Positions 10,807 to 21,790 of a DNA stretch of 64,000 nucleotides are shown piece after piece. Location: NCBI GenBank assembly GCA_027186245.1, contig CP114486.1, forward strand, positions 5,547,501 to 5,611,500, read 5' to 3'. The notes beneath the pieces were generated by a model, which had not been told where the DNA came from, searched no databases, and was given only the letters and a program-made list of their open reading frames with translations. The translations under genes were made by a program, and so were the position numbers. How positions within the stretch are numbered: position 1 is the stretch's first letter; each line of letters starts with the position of its first letter. The DNA comes from Coriaria nepalensis (taxonomy: Eukaryota; Streptophyta; Magnoliopsida; Cucurbitales; Coriariaceae).

Positions 10807-11333
10807 ATTATATTACGGTGGATCCCTAAGTAAATTTTTTTCAGTTTATTTTAGATTCTTAAATTTAATTTAGATTAGGAGTAATCTCTAAATTAATTTT
10901 TTAACACAGTTGACCGATTTTTACTCATAAACTTATTTATTTATTATTTTATTTTCTAAATTATTATTATTTTTTAATTTTCATCCAAACTTTCATTAAT
11001 GGAAGTCAAGCTCGAGCTTGACCTCCATCAATGGAGGTTGAGCTCCGAGCTCAAGACCTCAATTTGTGAGGTCGATCTTCGAGCTCGTGACTTTCGATGA
11101 TGGAGGTCGACCTCCGAGCTAGAGATGTTGACAGAGGTCGAGCTTGAGTTTGAAAAAAAATAGTTTAGGAAATGAAATAATAAATAGATAAATTTTTGAG
11201 TAAAAATAATAATTAAAAGTGGGTTAACTATGTTGAAAAATTGGTTTAGGAGGTTATTCGTGATTTTAGGGAAATTTTAGGGGATCCACTTATACTTTAA
11301 GGGAGGTACATATAATTTGTAGTATAATTTAAC
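10789..11333. mobile_element. Foldback / MITE-like element with long terminal inverted repeats
   Basis: About 190 bases at the left (from ggtaaattacaataatt) reappear in reverse complement at the right (ending gtagtataatttaac). Corresponding landmarks are the ggatcc sites near 10820 and 11282. The segments tttttactcataaactt (left) and its counterpart near 11195 match, as does the mirrored tract of A/T around 10930 and 11170. The centre (10990-11150) is G/C-richer and built of repeated 'gaggtcgagctccgagctc' words. There is no coding capacity. The arms are diverged but clearly paired, which fits a non-autonomous DNA element or foldback transposon. A target duplication was not established. Confidence 0.65.
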
Positions 11334-11589
11334 AAAAGAGAAAGAAAGTGAAAAACTAGATGGAGTCGATAATGGAGCTCAACCTTCATAGTCGAGCGAC
11401 TTCCATAGATTGGAGCTCAAGTTTCAAATTTGGAAGCGTTAGAATTTAAAACGTTTGAAGCATTTAAATTTATTTTATAATTATATATGGTTAAACCTTA
11501 CTAAATATTTTATTATAAAATGATCTTACATACAAATGTGTAATCATAAATAAATTTTGAATTTGTAATATATGATTATGACTTTATTA

Positions 11590-12489
11590 TTGAATTGTCT
11601 CAAAGAACTTTCAAGTTGGAAGATTTCTTAAAGAAATGATTTGAGATAAAAAGTCTTGGAAAAATCGAGTTATAATTTGGCTAATGGATTGAGTATGTAG
11701 TTGATAAAATTTATATTCATTAATCAACTTATATAGAATAGATCTTGAATATTTTATATAGATAAGAGATATCCAATGAATACCTTATTGGTTATTCAAA
11801 TACTTGATTTAGAAAAAAAGAAATTTTTTACCTCGAGAAAATAATAAATAATTATATATTTGGTCCTAAAGTGCCACAACAAGTGCACTAATGTATTCAT
11901 TAGAAAAATCATGTTATACTATAACATGAAGATATTTGAATCGAGTTATACATATATTTCGTTACTTTTGAGGAATAATTGATATGAATTTTTTTTGTTC
12001 AAATAATTATAATAGAAAATTAGTTGGTTATGCTGATACAATTTATTTATTTGAACCACATAAAGCTTAATCTTAAACAAGTTATTTATTTATTTATTAA
12101 TGATGGGAAAATATATCATGGAGCTATAATGAAATAAACTATAGCCGCTACATCCTTAAGCTATGTGGAAATGATAGTAATTCATGATGCTAATCAAAAA
12201 TGTATTTGACTATGATCAATTTCTAACATATCTGAGGGATATGTGACTTGTTTTCCAAGAAAGAGGATCCAATAATGTTGTATGAAGACAATATCTCATG
12301 CATAGCTTAATTGAAGAGAGAATTCTTCATTGGAGATTGAACAAAGCAAATCTTACCGATGTTGATCTTCTTCACAAATGATGTCAACAAATGTGGTGAT
12401 ATCGAAATTCAGCAAATTTGCTCTAAACTGATAATTCAATGACTTCAAGTGATATTTTCATAAGGGGTATAAATACTCATTGCACTATT
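11590..12489 (+). pseudogene. Copia RT-end / RNase H remnant (5' part, interrupted)
   Basis: In shifting frames the sequence carries the end of copia reverse transcriptase (GPKVPQQVH...YSLEKSCY and RYLNRVIHIF-like pieces). RNase H follows from about 12020: LVGYADT, then a CHH-type block near 12150-12190 (YSRYILKLCGNDS-HDANQK) and LYEDNISCIA, KRILHWRLNKANLTDVDLLHK. The order is that of copia polyproteins (YADA...SNHAEIIAIHDANQKC). It ends abruptly at 12489, where a minus-strand gypsy element begins. The 3' end of the copia element resumes at about 16876. Confidence 0.65.
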
Positions 12490-12688
12490 TGTAACGCCCG
12501 CCCTACCAACTGTTTATTCTATTGAGTACTTTGGACGGAAACACGCACAGCTAGTAGGGGGCCATTACCATTCTCTATTTTAATAATAAACTTTATTTTC
12601 AAAAGCATTTTAAAGGAAATATCGTAAGAATTTGAAAATATTGTAGAAGTCTTTATCATAGGGAATTAATCCCAAAACTTTTTAAACA
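12490..12688 (-). repeat. 3' LTR (truncated) of gypsy element
   Basis: Shares its whole length with 16654-16853 and starts TGTAACGCCCGCCC on the plus strand. Its inner side is cut: homology stops at ttttaaacaa, where RNase H-coding sequence begins. Confidence 0.7.
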
Positions 12689-13330
12689 ACCTTTGATATC
12701 CTCAAGTATGGTTGGTTGGAGGGTTAAGGTTGATAATCGTCTTGTCACCAACTCAATTTTTGCATTATACTCTTCTTTTTGTAATGATGTTGGTAAGGCG
12801 TATAGGGCAGCGAGACTGGTTGGGGATTTTCGGCTTAAGGCGTTAGTTGCTTTATTTGCCTTCCCTGGGTGATACCGTATTTCATAATCATAATCTTTGA
12901 CTAATTCTAGCCACCGTCTTTGTCTCATGTTCAATTCCTTATGTGTGAAGAAATATTTGAGGCTTATGATCGGTATAAATTTCATACTGTACTCCATAGA
13001 GGTAGTGTCTCCAAACTTTTAAGGCAAACACCACCGTAGCTAGTTCCAAGTAATGGGTTGGGTAGTTCTTTTCGTAATCCTTAAGCTGTCGTGAAGTATA
13101 TGCGATTACTTTCTCATTTTGCATCAATACTGCTCCTAACCCTAATTTAGATGCATGGCTATATATTACGAATCCATTCTCATCTTCTCGGATGGTAAGA
13201 ATAGGTGCATTCGTTAATTTTTCCTTCAACTCTCGAAAGCTTTTCTCAGTTGCTACAGTTTGTTCAAACTTATAGTTCTTTCGAGTAAGCCTAGTGAGTA
13301 GTGTGGCGATTCTGGAAAATCTTTTTACAA
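12656..13330 (-). pseudogene. Gypsy RNase H region
   Basis: Two minus-strand frames cover the RNase H domain. The upstream one carries [19 protein letters not shown] and [20 protein letters not shown], then [18 protein letters not shown]. The downstream one carries [22 protein letters not shown] sequence and YDYEIRYHPGKANKATNALS. The catalytic acids of TDHK and ELAT are kept. A frameshift near 12970 breaks the domain, which ends in the truncated LTR without any integrase behind it. Confidence 0.8.
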
Positions 13331-13364
13331 ATCGTCTATAATATCTAGCTAATCCTAGAAAACT

Positions 13365-14201
13365 TCATACTTCGGAAGCATTCTTAGGTTTGGGCCACTT
13401 GCTTACTACTTCAGTTTTAGATGGGTCCACAAAAATACCATCCTTAGATATGACATGTCCAAGAAAAGTAACTTGATCTAGCCAAAATTCGCACTTTTTA
13501 AATTTAGCGTAGAGTTGATGATTCTTCAAGGTTTGCAAAATCACTTTTAGATGCTTTACATTCTCCTCCTCAAATTTTGAGTTTACCAAAATATCGTCTA
13601 TGAAGACAACGAAAAATTTATTCAGATAGTCTTTAAATACCTGATTCATTGAATCCATGAAAGCGGCTAGGGCATTGGTTAAACCAAATGGCATGACCAA
13701 AAATTCGTGGTGGCCGTACCATGTCCTAAAGACTACTTTCGGGACATCGCTTTCTTGAATCTTTAGTTAGTGATATTCAGATCTTAAGTCGATCTTGGAG
13801 AACACTGACATTCCTTGGAGTTGGTCGAACGAATCATCTATCCTTAGAAGAAGGTATTTTTTCTTTATAGTGATCTTGTTGAGTTCTCTATAGTCAATGC
13901 ACATTCTCATTGACCCATCCTTTTTCACGAATAATATTGGAGCTCTCCATGGTGAGAAACTAGGATGAATATGTCCTTTGTCGAGCAAATCTTGCAGCTG
14001 TAGTTGGAGTTCTTTCAATTCAGCCGACGCCATGCAGTACAGAGCTTTTGATATTGGTGTTGCTCCAAGTATTAAATTGATCTGAAACTCGATTTCTTGA
14101 TCTGGGGGTAGTCTTGGTAATTTTTCAGGAAATACTTCAAGAAAATCGCGGACTATTGGAATGTCTTCAGGCTTCAGTGGTTGTTCCTTGTTTTTATCCA
14201 C
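13365..14201 (-). pseudogene. Gypsy reverse transcriptase region
   Basis: The minus strand encodes nearly full reverse transcriptase in two frames. The N-terminal part has [49 protein letters not shown] and [11 protein letters not shown]. The palm part has [17 protein letters not shown], then [13 protein letters not shown] with both catalytic aspartates, and [18 protein letters not shown] stop and shift between 13701 and 13766 separate them. The wording is that of plant chromovirus-type gypsy elements. Polymerase is well kept compared with other elements in the window, so this insertion is younger than the copia it interrupts. Confidence 0.85.
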
Positions 14202-14309
14202 TATGTTGGCAAGGAATCCCTCGTAGCCACTTTTTAACAGTCTTGCTGCCTTAATAGTGGATACTAATGGCTTATGGCTCCTCTTTGAATTTCCAATAAA
14301 TTCAAATTT

Positions 14310-14528
14310 TTATTCTCCCGGTATGTCGAATATCACTTTATTCCTTTGATAATCTATTGTGGCACTGTATTTTGAGAGCCAATCCATTCCTAATATAAAG
14401 TCGAAATCTTGCATATCTAATATTATACAATTTGCAAGTAATTCCACATTACCTACTTTCATTGATATGGCTCGCAAACAATGAGTTGATATTAACACCT
14501 TTCCTGAGGGTAGTGTGGTACTAAACAC
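14310..14528 (-). pseudogene. Gypsy protease fragment
   Basis: The minus-strand frame contains ILDMQDFDFILGMDWLSKYS, the hallmark end of the plant gypsy aspartic protease. The catalytic D-S/T-G block should lie upstream around 14590-14620. There ALIDLGATHSF is visible, with the serine/threonine of the box replaced by leucine. It sits between gag and RT as expected. Confidence 0.75.
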
Positions 14529-14699
14529 CTCAGCTAGTTGATCTATTGAATGGTTAATTTTTCTAATAAATGTTGGTGCAACAAAGGAATGCGTTGCTCC
14601 TAAATCTATTAAAACAATAGCGAAAATTCCAGAAATAAGAAGCTAACATGTTATGACGATAGACGGACTTGCTTCTGCTTCATTCCGGGAGATGGTAAG

Positions 14700-15876
14700 T
14701 ACTCTAGCATTAGTCTTACTCAGTTGCCCCTCAACCTTCTTTGGGTTTTTGCAAAACTTCGCAATATGTCCCTGTTGTCCATAGTTATAGCATTCCTTGG
14801 TTCCGGCTCTACATTCACCAACATGACCTTTGCCACACTTGCTACATTGGCTATAAGGTCTTCCCTATGCCCAAGAACCTTGAAACTTATTTTTCTTAGG
14901 TTGTCTTCCTTCTTGACTTGAGTCGAAATCCCTATTGTCAAACCTTGTCTTATTATTCCATCGAGGTTTAAAGCTCTACTGGTTTTCACGGGCTACGAGT
15001 GTAGAGGATTGGACATTATTTTGGATTCCGGAGGCTGCACCTCCAACATGCTCTTTCTTGGCAGCTTCCTTCCATTCCTACTCCTGAATCGCTCGCGCTC
15101 GATAAATTCTTATTGCTTTATCTGCTACCTTTGAGAAAGACGCATCGTCCAAATCTGCTATTTCCAAGTCCTTTCGAGTGTCGGAGTCAAGGACCATCTT
15201 GAATTGTTTCACATTTAAGGTGAACGTAGCCACCATATGCGGTGCATATCTGGATAGCTCGTCAAACTTTCGTAGTAATTCTTCCATTGTCATGTTGCCT
15301 CTTTTGCAGGTTTATGAATTCCCTTTCCTTTTCTTCCACTAAAGCCACTGTTACATACTTGTCTTCTATTAGTTTTCAAAACTCAGCCCAAGTCATGATT
15401 CCAACATCATGAATACTTGTCATGGTGTCCCACCAATAACTCGTGTTGTCCCACAATAGACATGCTGCACAATGTACTTTTTCGCTTTCTAGATCCTTTG
15501 AACAGTTGAAGAGTCTTTCTAGAGTTTTGATTCAATTTTCAGCTATCCTTGGATTATGGCCACCTGAGAATTCATGTGGTTTATACTTCATAAATTTCTT
15601 GGCGGTGGAACTTGAATTTTCCGCTCGAGGGGGTGTCGGTCGTTGTAGCATCTCTTGGAGTTGTTGTTGTTGTTGAAGTAGCGTGTCTATCATTTCTCCT
15701 TGTCTTCGAGTTAGGTCTTGTAACTCGCTCATCTCTTGTTGACATGGGTCATTGATTGGACTAACGCGACGTCCAATAGAGGATACACTAGCAGTACATC
15801 CTCTTGTCATGTTTATACTTTGGTGGAGAGCGCTTGATTTCCTAGAAATATAAAGTATGAAAATTCTCTTTTTCAT
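14700..15876 (-). pseudogene. Gypsy gag region with zinc knuckle
   Basis: Minus-strand frames in order: an N-terminal Gln-rich stretch (about 15660-15700) and KYKPHEFSGG (15532-15876); the gag core with LLRKFDELSRYAPHMV and DLEIADLDDASFSKVADKAI (15078-15293); then a basic linker and a CCHC-like knuckle near 14770-14850. The knuckle reads CYNYGQQGHIAKFC: the second cysteine is tyrosine, so zinc binding is doubtful. A partial second knuckle, KCGKGHVGEC, precedes it. Several frame breaks interrupt it. Confidence 0.75.
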
Positions 15877-16640
15877 ACAAAGATAAGTTTAAGTATAACA
15901 TATATTTCATATTTATCTATTGATCACCATTTACATTACAAAAATTGATCATCTATTGCCCATAACTAACTACGCTATTTACATGTCAAACCAACATTTT
16001 TTTTTTACAAAGGGTTCTAGTCTAGATTAGTCGGACTACAAAAGAAAATATAATATCTGATACTAATGGTTATGGGTGAGTCAGCTACTCCTCATGAGTA
16101 GATTATCATTATCTCTGATTTTTTTTTCTAGGGTTTCGTTCGGTTTTCCCGAATTAGGAGGTGAGAAGTGGGCGAGTATCCTTACCCTGAATTCGATCCA
16201 TGCGACATCTCTAGCGTCTAGGTTTATCCCATGCCACCATGTCCTGGCCTCGCCATCTTAATTGGCAGACCGCCAATCTAACCCAGACATCATCCGTCAC
16301 ATATGCTCCTATACATATGTCTTCAATCTCATAAATCTAGTGGTGTAAATAGTCCCAACCTTTGTATCCTTCGAAGGTGGGCGGGGAGGCCATGCGAAAC
16401 GTAGCTACCAATTTCATCCCATGCTACCCTTTCGTGAGTTCTTGGCATATTTCCATATAGGTAGTGGCTAGAGTATTCATTAGTTCTTCCATAGTCTAAA
16501 GAACACGTGTCATTCGTTCATTATTTCATATATATATTTTAAATATAAAATTTAAGTAAATCCAGACCCATGCTTACAGCGACTGAAGACATCACTTCTG
16601 TGACTTGTATATATGAGGGTTGGCTACAAGACCGTTAGAC

Positions 16641-16853
16641 TCTGATACCAAACTATAATGCCCGCCCTACCAGCTGCTTATTCTATTTAATATTTGGACG
16701 GAAACACGCATAGCTAGTAAGGGGCCGTTACCTTTCTCTATTTCAATAATAAACTTTACTTTCAAAAGAATTTTTAAAGAAATAATGTAATAATTTAAAA
16801 TTATTGCAGAACTCTTTATCATAGGGAATTAATCTCAAAACGTTTTAAACAAA
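16641..16853 (-). repeat. 5' LTR with adjoining primer-binding site
   Basis: LTR copy matching 12490-12688, beginning TATAATGCCCGCCC on the plus strand where the other has TGTAACGCCC; the terminal TG has mutated to TA. TGGTATCAGA (minus strand, 16641-16650), the initiator-Met tRNA complement, lies four bases inside. Confidence 0.7.
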
Positions 16854-16875
16854 TTAATAACAAACAAACAACATC

Positions 16876-17283
16876 CTATCCCTGCATTGCAGTGAGATTA
16901 TACGTACATTATTATCTTCAATTTTTCATGTCTATTAATGATTATACTATCCTCCAATCAATGCTAAAGATTTTAATGACGCAACTTCTCATAATATCAA
17001 CATCCAAGGGGGAGTGTTATAAATAGTTATTAGTGGATGTCCATTGGTATTCTTCTCCATCTCTTCAACTTCAAATTCTTCATCTTCTATCTTTAATTCT
17101 CTTTTCGTTTTATGAGTCGTTATTGTTGTAATTAACTAATGGCTTTTAGTATTCCAACCTTTAGCTTATAAATAGAGCATTGTGTAGAATAAATTGAGAA
17201 AAAGAAAAGATGATTAAGGAAGTTCTCTTTACCTCATATTATCTATTGTTCTTCTTGTTCTTTTAATTGAGTATACTTGCCAT
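16876..17283 (+). mobile_element. 3' end of interrupted copia element: PPT and LTR
   Basis: A polypurine tract (aagggggag, 17006-17014) is followed at once by tgttataaatag, the expected TG start of a 3' LTR at 17015. A TATA box (TATAAATA, about 17167-17174) lies 150 bases inside and the LTR runs to roughly 17283. The preceding 130 bases contain the spacer between RNase H and PPT (gattttaatgacgcaac). The orientation and position match the copia RNase H remnant ending at 12489, which shows that the gypsy element split this copia copy. Confidence 0.6.
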
Positions 17284-18857
17284 CATATTAAGCATATATT
17301 TTACACCGCATGTCAAATTATTAGATTTTAATTATCCGTATAAGACATTTATTTTTTATTTTTTTACAAAAAGTGTGACTGTTTTGATACTTTTTTTTTA
17401 TGAGAAATCGGATCGGGATTTTTTAATTTATTTTTTCACATATTTTTTTATTTTTCTAAACATGAAAAATGAAATTTGGATTAAAAAGTATGTTAAAAAA
17501 TTATTAGAGGAGGGAATTGAGATTAATGAAAAAATGGGGATACTAAAATATTACATAATTTTTATTAATGACATGGCATGATAGAGCATGCCATGTCATC
17601 ACTAGTGATCTAAAAACTATCAGAGGGACTAAAAGGTCTCATTTAAACTATATAAGATAAAAAAGTTGGTCGAAGACTATATAGAAACAAATTTATAAAA
17701 ATCGAACTACATAAGAACTAAAAAATGAATTAACTCATTTATGAAATGGTCTTTTGGAGGAGATTAGAATATCTTGTTACTCTTACCTTTGTTTATTTTA
17801 ATTATAATTATTTTAATGTTTTCAAATAATGCAATTAAACAATTTAAAGGATTTTAATGAAATAAGAATGAGTTTTACAATACTACTATATTGGTGATAC
17901 TTTTTCATATACTCCTTGAGCTATCATATCATCTCTTTTAACTATTAAAAAGGGATTGATTTGATGTTGAATATATTAATAATAAAAATAAAATTTTAAT
18001 TAAGAGCGACATTTAAGATTTTTTTATAATTTAGAGTAATTATGAAGAATTTATTTATAATTCTAAAATTTTTTATGAAGCTACTTGTAATTAAAAGTAA
18101 CTTTGAGATAATTTATTTTTAAAATATAAAAAATTTGAAAATATTTACTTATAATTCTCAAAATGACAATGAATCTACTTGTAACATTAATAAATTTTAA
18201 AAAATTTGTAGTTAATTTGTCCGCCACATGTGTTGTGTCACCATTTATGGGTCGTATACCAAATGGAAATAGATCATTTTGATGACATGTAAATTATCCT
18301 CATTTTGATAACATATAAATGATTCCTGTAACGCTTCTCAGTCTAAGAAATTGTAGTTGCAGGACGAAACTAAAAGAAAAAAGAAACAAAAAAAATGAGG
18401 ATGCCATGTCCTAGATCATGATATTTTCGTTGATCTATAAATTTATATGAAGCTACATCGAGTCAACATAGTACACCATTATTACTTTAGAACAGTTATA
18501 AACAATATCTTGATCTAATTTCCCTTCTTTCTTGAAGTGGGTTTATTCATCCCTACTTTTAATACAATTAAATGCAAGATGAAGAGAAACGCTTCCGAAC
18601 ACATGAAGCGTATTGCAAGTAAACCAGGACTTAATATAGTATTTCAAATATACTGTATTGGAAGTTTCCATTACCTATATATAATATCCCACATTAATCA
18701 AGAGGACTAGATTTTCCCATGAACCTGCAGCTTTAATGCATTTTTGTTTTTTTTTGGTCATCTATACAAATCCCAATAAACAGAAGGAACAATCATGTAT
18801 ACTATAGATATAACAACACATAATTAGATTCCTGTGGCAGTTTTTAATCAGTTGCTG
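17284..18857. other. A/T-rich intergenic stretch downstream of LEC2-like gene
   Basis: No gene seen. It contains a perfect hairpin (17568-17599) and, from about 18720 on, probable 3' untranslated sequence of the minus-strand LEC2-like gene. The 104-codon frame at 17267-17581 is Phe/Ile-rich translated A/T sequence and is not considered real. Confidence 0.4.
17568..17599. repeat. Perfect 13-bp hairpin
   Basis: atgacatggcatg and its exact reverse complement are separated by six bases (atagag). Such stems are common at or near the ends of small non-autonomous transposons; none could be delimited here. Confidence 0.75.
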
Positions 18858-21757
18858 CTAAATTCCATCATTCAAGTGATCAAAAAGATAGTAAACTTCA
18901 GGCAATGTGTCGAGACCACCATAGCAATCTTCAAAGTAAATCTGATAATCATCTACCCCCTTCCTTCGACCTTGTGTAAGAGGCTCCGTCCCTGCCATTT
19001 CTATCGGATCATTCGCGGAAATTCCTTTGCTCAAGATATTGTAGGGCGCTTTATATTCTACTTCATTATTGTTTTGTTTGTCCGAAACATTTTCTGAGAC
19101 ATTGATGAGGTTGGTTGGTTCTTGCTGGTCCTTCATGTTCTCAAGTTGTTCCAGTAGAAAGCCTATAGATGCAGCATCTAGATCTTCATCCTTAGCTTCA
19201 ACTGTAGTTGTAGTACTACTACTTGTGTTACAAGTACTAATTGTAGGGTTCATGTTTTCCTGGTTTCCATGGTTTTCTAATTGATCTGCCTTTGGGGGAA
19301 TGGAAACTGTTCTTTTTGCTTTTTTAGTGCTGACATACTGCTCTCTCTCATCAACGAAAAAATTCACCATGGTTAGGGATAGTACATTATACACCTATAT
19401 ATTATTATTAATTATAAGAATGAATAATGTTGAACTAACGATATAATAAGGAAATGACATAAAGCCAACATTCCGACTCATCTCGTATGATGTGTGGGTG
19501 TATTTTAAGACAGAAAAATTATAACTGTATGACAAAATTATAATAATATTTTGATGTAACAAGAAAATTATATCGATCTTTTGATGAAGAACCGATAATG
19601 TGCCATGATGTGGTCTACGTAACTACTAAAGAAGACGGTTTCACTACAGCACAAATTCGCAAGTATTATATTGAGGGTCTCATGTTTTTCAAAACTGTTC
19701 TATTTTGTCTACATTAATGCATTTTCCTTTTTATCTGCTTTATAGTCTTTTGTCTTGTTATAAATCAAGACATCCAGGTTCAAATCCTAAAGTTACCAAT
19801 AGAGATAAATTAAGTTGAGTGAAAAGGAAGAACTCACGAGATTCTTGTATTCATCCTCGTAAAGTGTGATGTAGTCTCCAATCTCTAGCCCATTTTTCTT
19901 AACAAACTCCCCTGTCACACAATTTGGATAAACATCATTGAACAACTCCACAAAGGGTAATATTCATTAATATTCCTTCATAGATTCATATGTATGGTAC
20001 AAAAGTTTGGAATCTAGACATTTTACCCCACTTACAATGTTAACTAGCGTCCGCTAAAAATGGATTAGTGAACAACATCAAATCAAAATGTTTGATTTCA
20101 ATACCGCTTCATCCAAAGTCTTATTATACCTGTATTTTCAAAGACGTACATCCTACTCTTGTTGTTGGCCCAATACCTGTATTTTCAAAAGGTGATAGAT
20201 GAGGATGATCTCGGGATTAAATTAAGTTGAAACAATGTTATAATCGGAGTAAATTAAGATCATGATTATGCATATTTTGCATTTTTTCTACTCACTTGAA
20301 TTTGAATTCCCAATGTTGATATGAGTAGACATCTCTGACCAGTACTATGATGCCTTCTTTGTCAGACAAGAATGGAAGGTTTTCTTCTGCCTCTCTCTAA
20401 TATATTGTCGATTTTTTTGAAAATTAAATTAGAAATTATAATCCATTGATATATAAGGAAGGAAAAAAAAAAAAAACCAGATTTGGATTCTCCGGGATAT
20501 CGGAAATCAAACAACAACCAGCAAGCGGCTTTATACATGTGAGATCGAAGCACACGTGAAAGCAATAGACACGTTTAGGAATTTCCGATAACATAGGGCC
20601 CGGAAGCCAATCCGAAGAAATATTACATGCATTTAAGGAACCAAATGCGTTTTAAATATATCCAATAATATTGGAAGGAAAACATATAAAGTCCGGAGTA
20701 AAATATCTTACCTTAGGAATAACAATTCGGCCTAAGGATCCGACATCACTGCTCCTTAGCTCCTTTCTCATAAAAGCTCTCAATCTCTGAAAGAATCAGC
20801 CGATTAGACAAAAAAATCATTACAAAGCACGTCAAGAAGCTACCTCTTCATATTATTATTTATCCTTTAATATGTAACAATTCTTTTTCAAGCTCAAGAT
20901 CATAATAGCTTATAAGGATGAGAGCAAATTGTATCAGAAAATAGGAAAAATTAGATGGAAATTATACATATAACAATAAATTTGAAGATAAGTACCTAAG
21001 AATGGTAGTTAAGGCAAATAATAATAGTAGAAATCACATAGAACTCAAGTTTATGGGTCTACGCAATTTTAGACCTAAATGAACCCTAATTTGCCCCCAT
21101 TATCCTGACAATCAAGCAAACACTGAAAAGGTAAACTTTTTAAAAATTTAAAAACAAACAATTGAGAATATGGGTAAAAATATATATTTTAAATAAAAAT
21201 AAAAAATGATGGAACCCCACCTTTTTATCCGGCGTCCAGAAAGTGTATAAACTGCCGCCGTTAAAATTACCATCGCTCCCGCCTATAACATTCTCTCCCA
21301 GGGCGGCGGCGCCACCACTAGAAGCAGAGGAAGAAGAGGAAGTAGCCGCCTTCATGGTCAAACCGAGGCTCTTTTGGCGAGCGATTCTCCTCTTACTCCT
21401 CGCAGCCTTAGTCGCCCATGCATCCTCCGTATTCCTCCTTTGATCTTGCTCGTTAGAAAACATCAACCCATGATGATCAGAATATAATGGTGGTGGTTGT
21501 TGCGGATAGTTATTATTAGGCAAGAAATTGGGAGAATAATAATTATTGTTATTATTATAGGAAGCTGAAGGGTGCAAGTAATTAGAGTATTGGAGGTAGA
21601 GCGGTCGATATTGATAATGCTGCTGGGAAACATTTGAAGGGAAGAAGGTCGTATAAATATTTGGTTCGTTAATATTGGAGTAATAGTTAAACTGATCGGG
21701 GTTCTGATCGGAGCTGCCGTTAGTGGTGGCGGGGAATGGTGGCAAAAAGTTGTCCAT
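18858..21757 (-). CDS. LEC2: LEC2-like B3-domain transcription factor (six exons)
   Basis: Exons on the minus strand are 21757-21221, 20786-20712, 20396-20296, 20176-20130, 19911-19838 and 19394-18858. Splice sites are GT-AG, phases agree and the product is 456 residues. The start MDNFLPPFP equals the LEC2 N-terminus. A basic B2-like stretch (ATKAARSKRRIARQKSLG) precedes the B3 domain at about residues 180-285. B3 blocks are RKELRSSDVGSLGRIVIPK, NLPFLSDKEGIIVLVRDVYS, YWANNKSRMYVFENTG and NGLEIGDYITLYEDE. The acidic C-terminus ends with DDYQIYFEDCYGGLDTLPEV, a tail seen in this group. B3 factors of the LEC2/FUS3/ABI3 class bind RY (CATGCA) motifs and switch on embryo and seed-storage programmes in the nucleus. 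The MDNFLP start and lack of the ABI3 B1 domain favour LEC2 over FUS3 or ABI3. Exon 6's splice site is the least certain. Confidence 0.85.
20126..20189 (-). repeat. 17-nt repeat over both splice sites of LEC2-like exon 4
   Basis: TTTGAAAATACAGGTAT occurs on the minus strand at 20189-20173, spanning the acceptor, and at 20142-20126, spanning the donor of exon 4. The offset is 47 bases, exactly the exon length. Confidence 0.85.
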
Positions 21758-21790
21758 TGATCATAAAAAGAAGAGTAAGTTTAGACTTGA

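Larger units (their letters stand above)
12490..16875 (-). mobile_element. Ty3/gypsy element inserted in copia, integrase deleted
   Basis: Related terminal segments lie at 12490-12688 and 16654-about 16853. Both open with t(g/a)taa(c/t)gcccgccctacc and share the same 200 bases at roughly 90% by eye. They are LTR copies in one orientation. Next to the right copy, a tRNA-Met-type primer site reads TGGTATCAGA on the minus strand (16641-16650), which fixes the element orientation as minus. Inside, minus-strand gag, protease, RT and RNase H are present, but RNase H runs directly into the left LTR. Integrase has been lost by a deletion joined near 12688. Right end uncertain by about 20 bases. Confidence 0.75.

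Noticed and set aside
17267..17581. 104-codon plus-strand frame rich in Phe and Ile
   Set aside because: Translated A/T-rich sequence with no domain, promoter or codon bias; probably chance.
19069..19284. Plus-strand frame within LEC2-like exon 6
   Set aside because: Antisense shadow of the coding exon.
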